Shown here: positions 4,950 to 5,636 of the stretch, piece after piece | How positions within the stretch are numbered: the first letter of the stretch is position 1 | Layout: every line of letters begins with the position of its first letter | NCBI GenBank assembly: GCA_021737115.1 | Contig: JAIPER010000259.1 | Location: 1 to 5,636, forward strand | Origin: Desulfohalobiaceae bacterium | Lineage (GTDB): Bacteria > Desulfobacterota > Desulfovibrionia > Desulfovibrionales > Desulfothermaceae | Reading direction: 5' to 3' | Length of the DNA stretch: 5,636 nucleotides | Position numbers and translations under genes: made by a program | The notes under the pieces: model-generated | Told to the model about the DNA's origin: nothing | Databases searched by the model: none | The model's input: the letters and a program-made list of their open reading frames with translations, nothing else

Positions 4950-5636
4950 TATTGGATATTCAGGGCCTTTTTGGCGTTTTCGATGTCATTTAAAACTGCC
5001 TCAAGGATTTCCTCGGAGCCTTCGCCGCCTATTTTTTTGAACTTGGGGTAGACGGTCTCGGCCTGCTTTTCGAACTCGGCAATGGCTTCGTCGTCAAGGA
5101 CGTTGAACTCCAGTTCGGGTTTGGCTTCCCTCATTTTTTCTTTGTCGTCTGCGTTCTTGTTCATGATCCATTCTCCGGCCTCGATGATTGAATCCTGCCA
5201 GAAGTTGATCATTTCCTGCTGGGCGTTTTCCGGAAGGCTGTTGAAAAAATCGAGATTGACCGAGGGGATTCCCAGGAAGGGTTCGTTTTTGAGCTGGGTG
5301 CAATATTTTTGGACTTCATAGAATTTCATGCTGTAAATCGCAAACAAAGGGTTGACCTGACCGTCGATGAGGCCCATCTGCAGACCGCTGTAGACTTCCC
5401 CATAGTCCATGGGAGTCGGGACCGCGCCATAGGCCTGGTAGTCCTCGACCAGGAGCTTGGAAGACATGACCCTGATCTTCAGTCCTTTCATGTCCTCAAT
5501 TGTTTCTACCTTTTGATCGGAGGTGGTCAACCACTGCCAGCCCTCGAACATGACCGACATGGGGACCAGGCCGTTCTTTTCAAAGGCCTTTTCCAGAAGC
5601 GGATAGAATTCACCGTTGTCCATCATCCATTCCAGG
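4949..5636 (-). CDS. dctP: TRAP transporter substrate-binding protein (DctP), N-terminus outside window
   Basis: About 228 codons are visible, covering the C-terminal two thirds of a DctP-family binding protein; the signal peptide and first lobe lie beyond 5636, where the frame remains open. Visible landmarks are EGWQWLTT, the MKGLKIRVMSS segment with the ligand-carboxylate arginine (codon 5471-5473), GAVPTPMDYGEVY, GLIDGQVNP, and FAIYSMKFYEVQ, followed by a helical C-terminus that ends KKALNIQ. The P-x-P and Q-x-N-P positions match the usual pattern of these proteins, so it is the more conventional of the two binding proteins here. Its role would be to capture a solute, probably a carboxylate, in the periplasm and hand it to DctQM. 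It is the first gene of the visible cluster, and its promoter is outside the window. Confidence 0.93.
   Translation of the reverse strand, partial: LEWMMDNGEFYPLLEKAFEKNGLVPMSVMFEGWQWLTTSDQKVETIEDMKGLKIRVMSSKLLVEDYQAYGAVPTPMDYGEVYSGLQMGLIDGQVNPLFAIYSMKFYEVQKYCTQLKNEPFLGIPSVNLDFFNSLPENAQQEMINFWQDSIIEAGEWIMNKNADDKEKMREAKPELEFNVLDDEAIAEFEKQAETVYPKFKKIGGEGSEEILEAVLNDIENAKKALNIQ

Overview
The window reads as chromosome from a moderate-GC Gram-negative anaerobe. Organic-acid TRAP transporters with signal-peptide-bearing binding proteins, purine-rich heptamer repeats in a gene gap and a CACGGAA-type inverted repeat are together most reminiscent of a sulfate reducer or relative in the Desulfobacterota. 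That assignment is an inference from gene content and style; no rRNA or other marker is present. Every gene I can support lies on the minus strand, so the biological order runs from high to low coordinates.

Layout in transcription order. (1) 5636-4949: a TRAP substrate-binding protein (DctP-1), with its N-terminus beyond the window edge. A near-perfect 19-bp-stem hairpin (4903-4949) begins on the last base of its stop codon and fills much of the 93-bp gap to the next gene. (2) 4855-4271: small permease DctQ, overlapping (3) 4274-2985: large permease DctM by ATGA. (4) 2950-1913: a second, full-length binding protein (DctP-2). It is clearly paralogous to DctP-1 but altered at positions usually conserved around the ligand site. 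(5) A gap with two runs of degenerate 7-bp tandem repeats. (6) 1812-1705: a 35-codon ORF, well placed behind a GGAGG site and ending in an ATGA overlap with (7) 1708-992: a stand-alone class I glutamine amidotransferase-like hydrolase with an intact Cys-His-Glu triad. (8) 937-719 and 722-423: a type II toxin-antitoxin pair (addiction-module antitoxin, then RelE/ParE toxin) with its own candidate promoter, whose -35 box contains the hydrolase stop codon. (9) 422-1: no gene; a possible terminator, and at the far end a 148-bp inverted-repeat element.

How it fits together. DctP-1, DctQ and DctM form a complete ion-driven TRAP uptake system. The hairpin after DctP-1 would allow the periplasmic protein to be made in excess of the membrane subunits. 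DctP-2 could give the same membrane pair a second ligand, or could act as a sensor. The 35-aa ORF and the amidotransferase are translationally coupled and may be co-transcribed with the transporter, since no clear terminator separates them; the hydrolase may process an imported amide or gamma-glutamyl compound. The toxin-antitoxin module looks like an independent unit. The least explained item is the 35-aa ORF with three evenly spaced cysteines, absent from a standard ORF-length cutoff.
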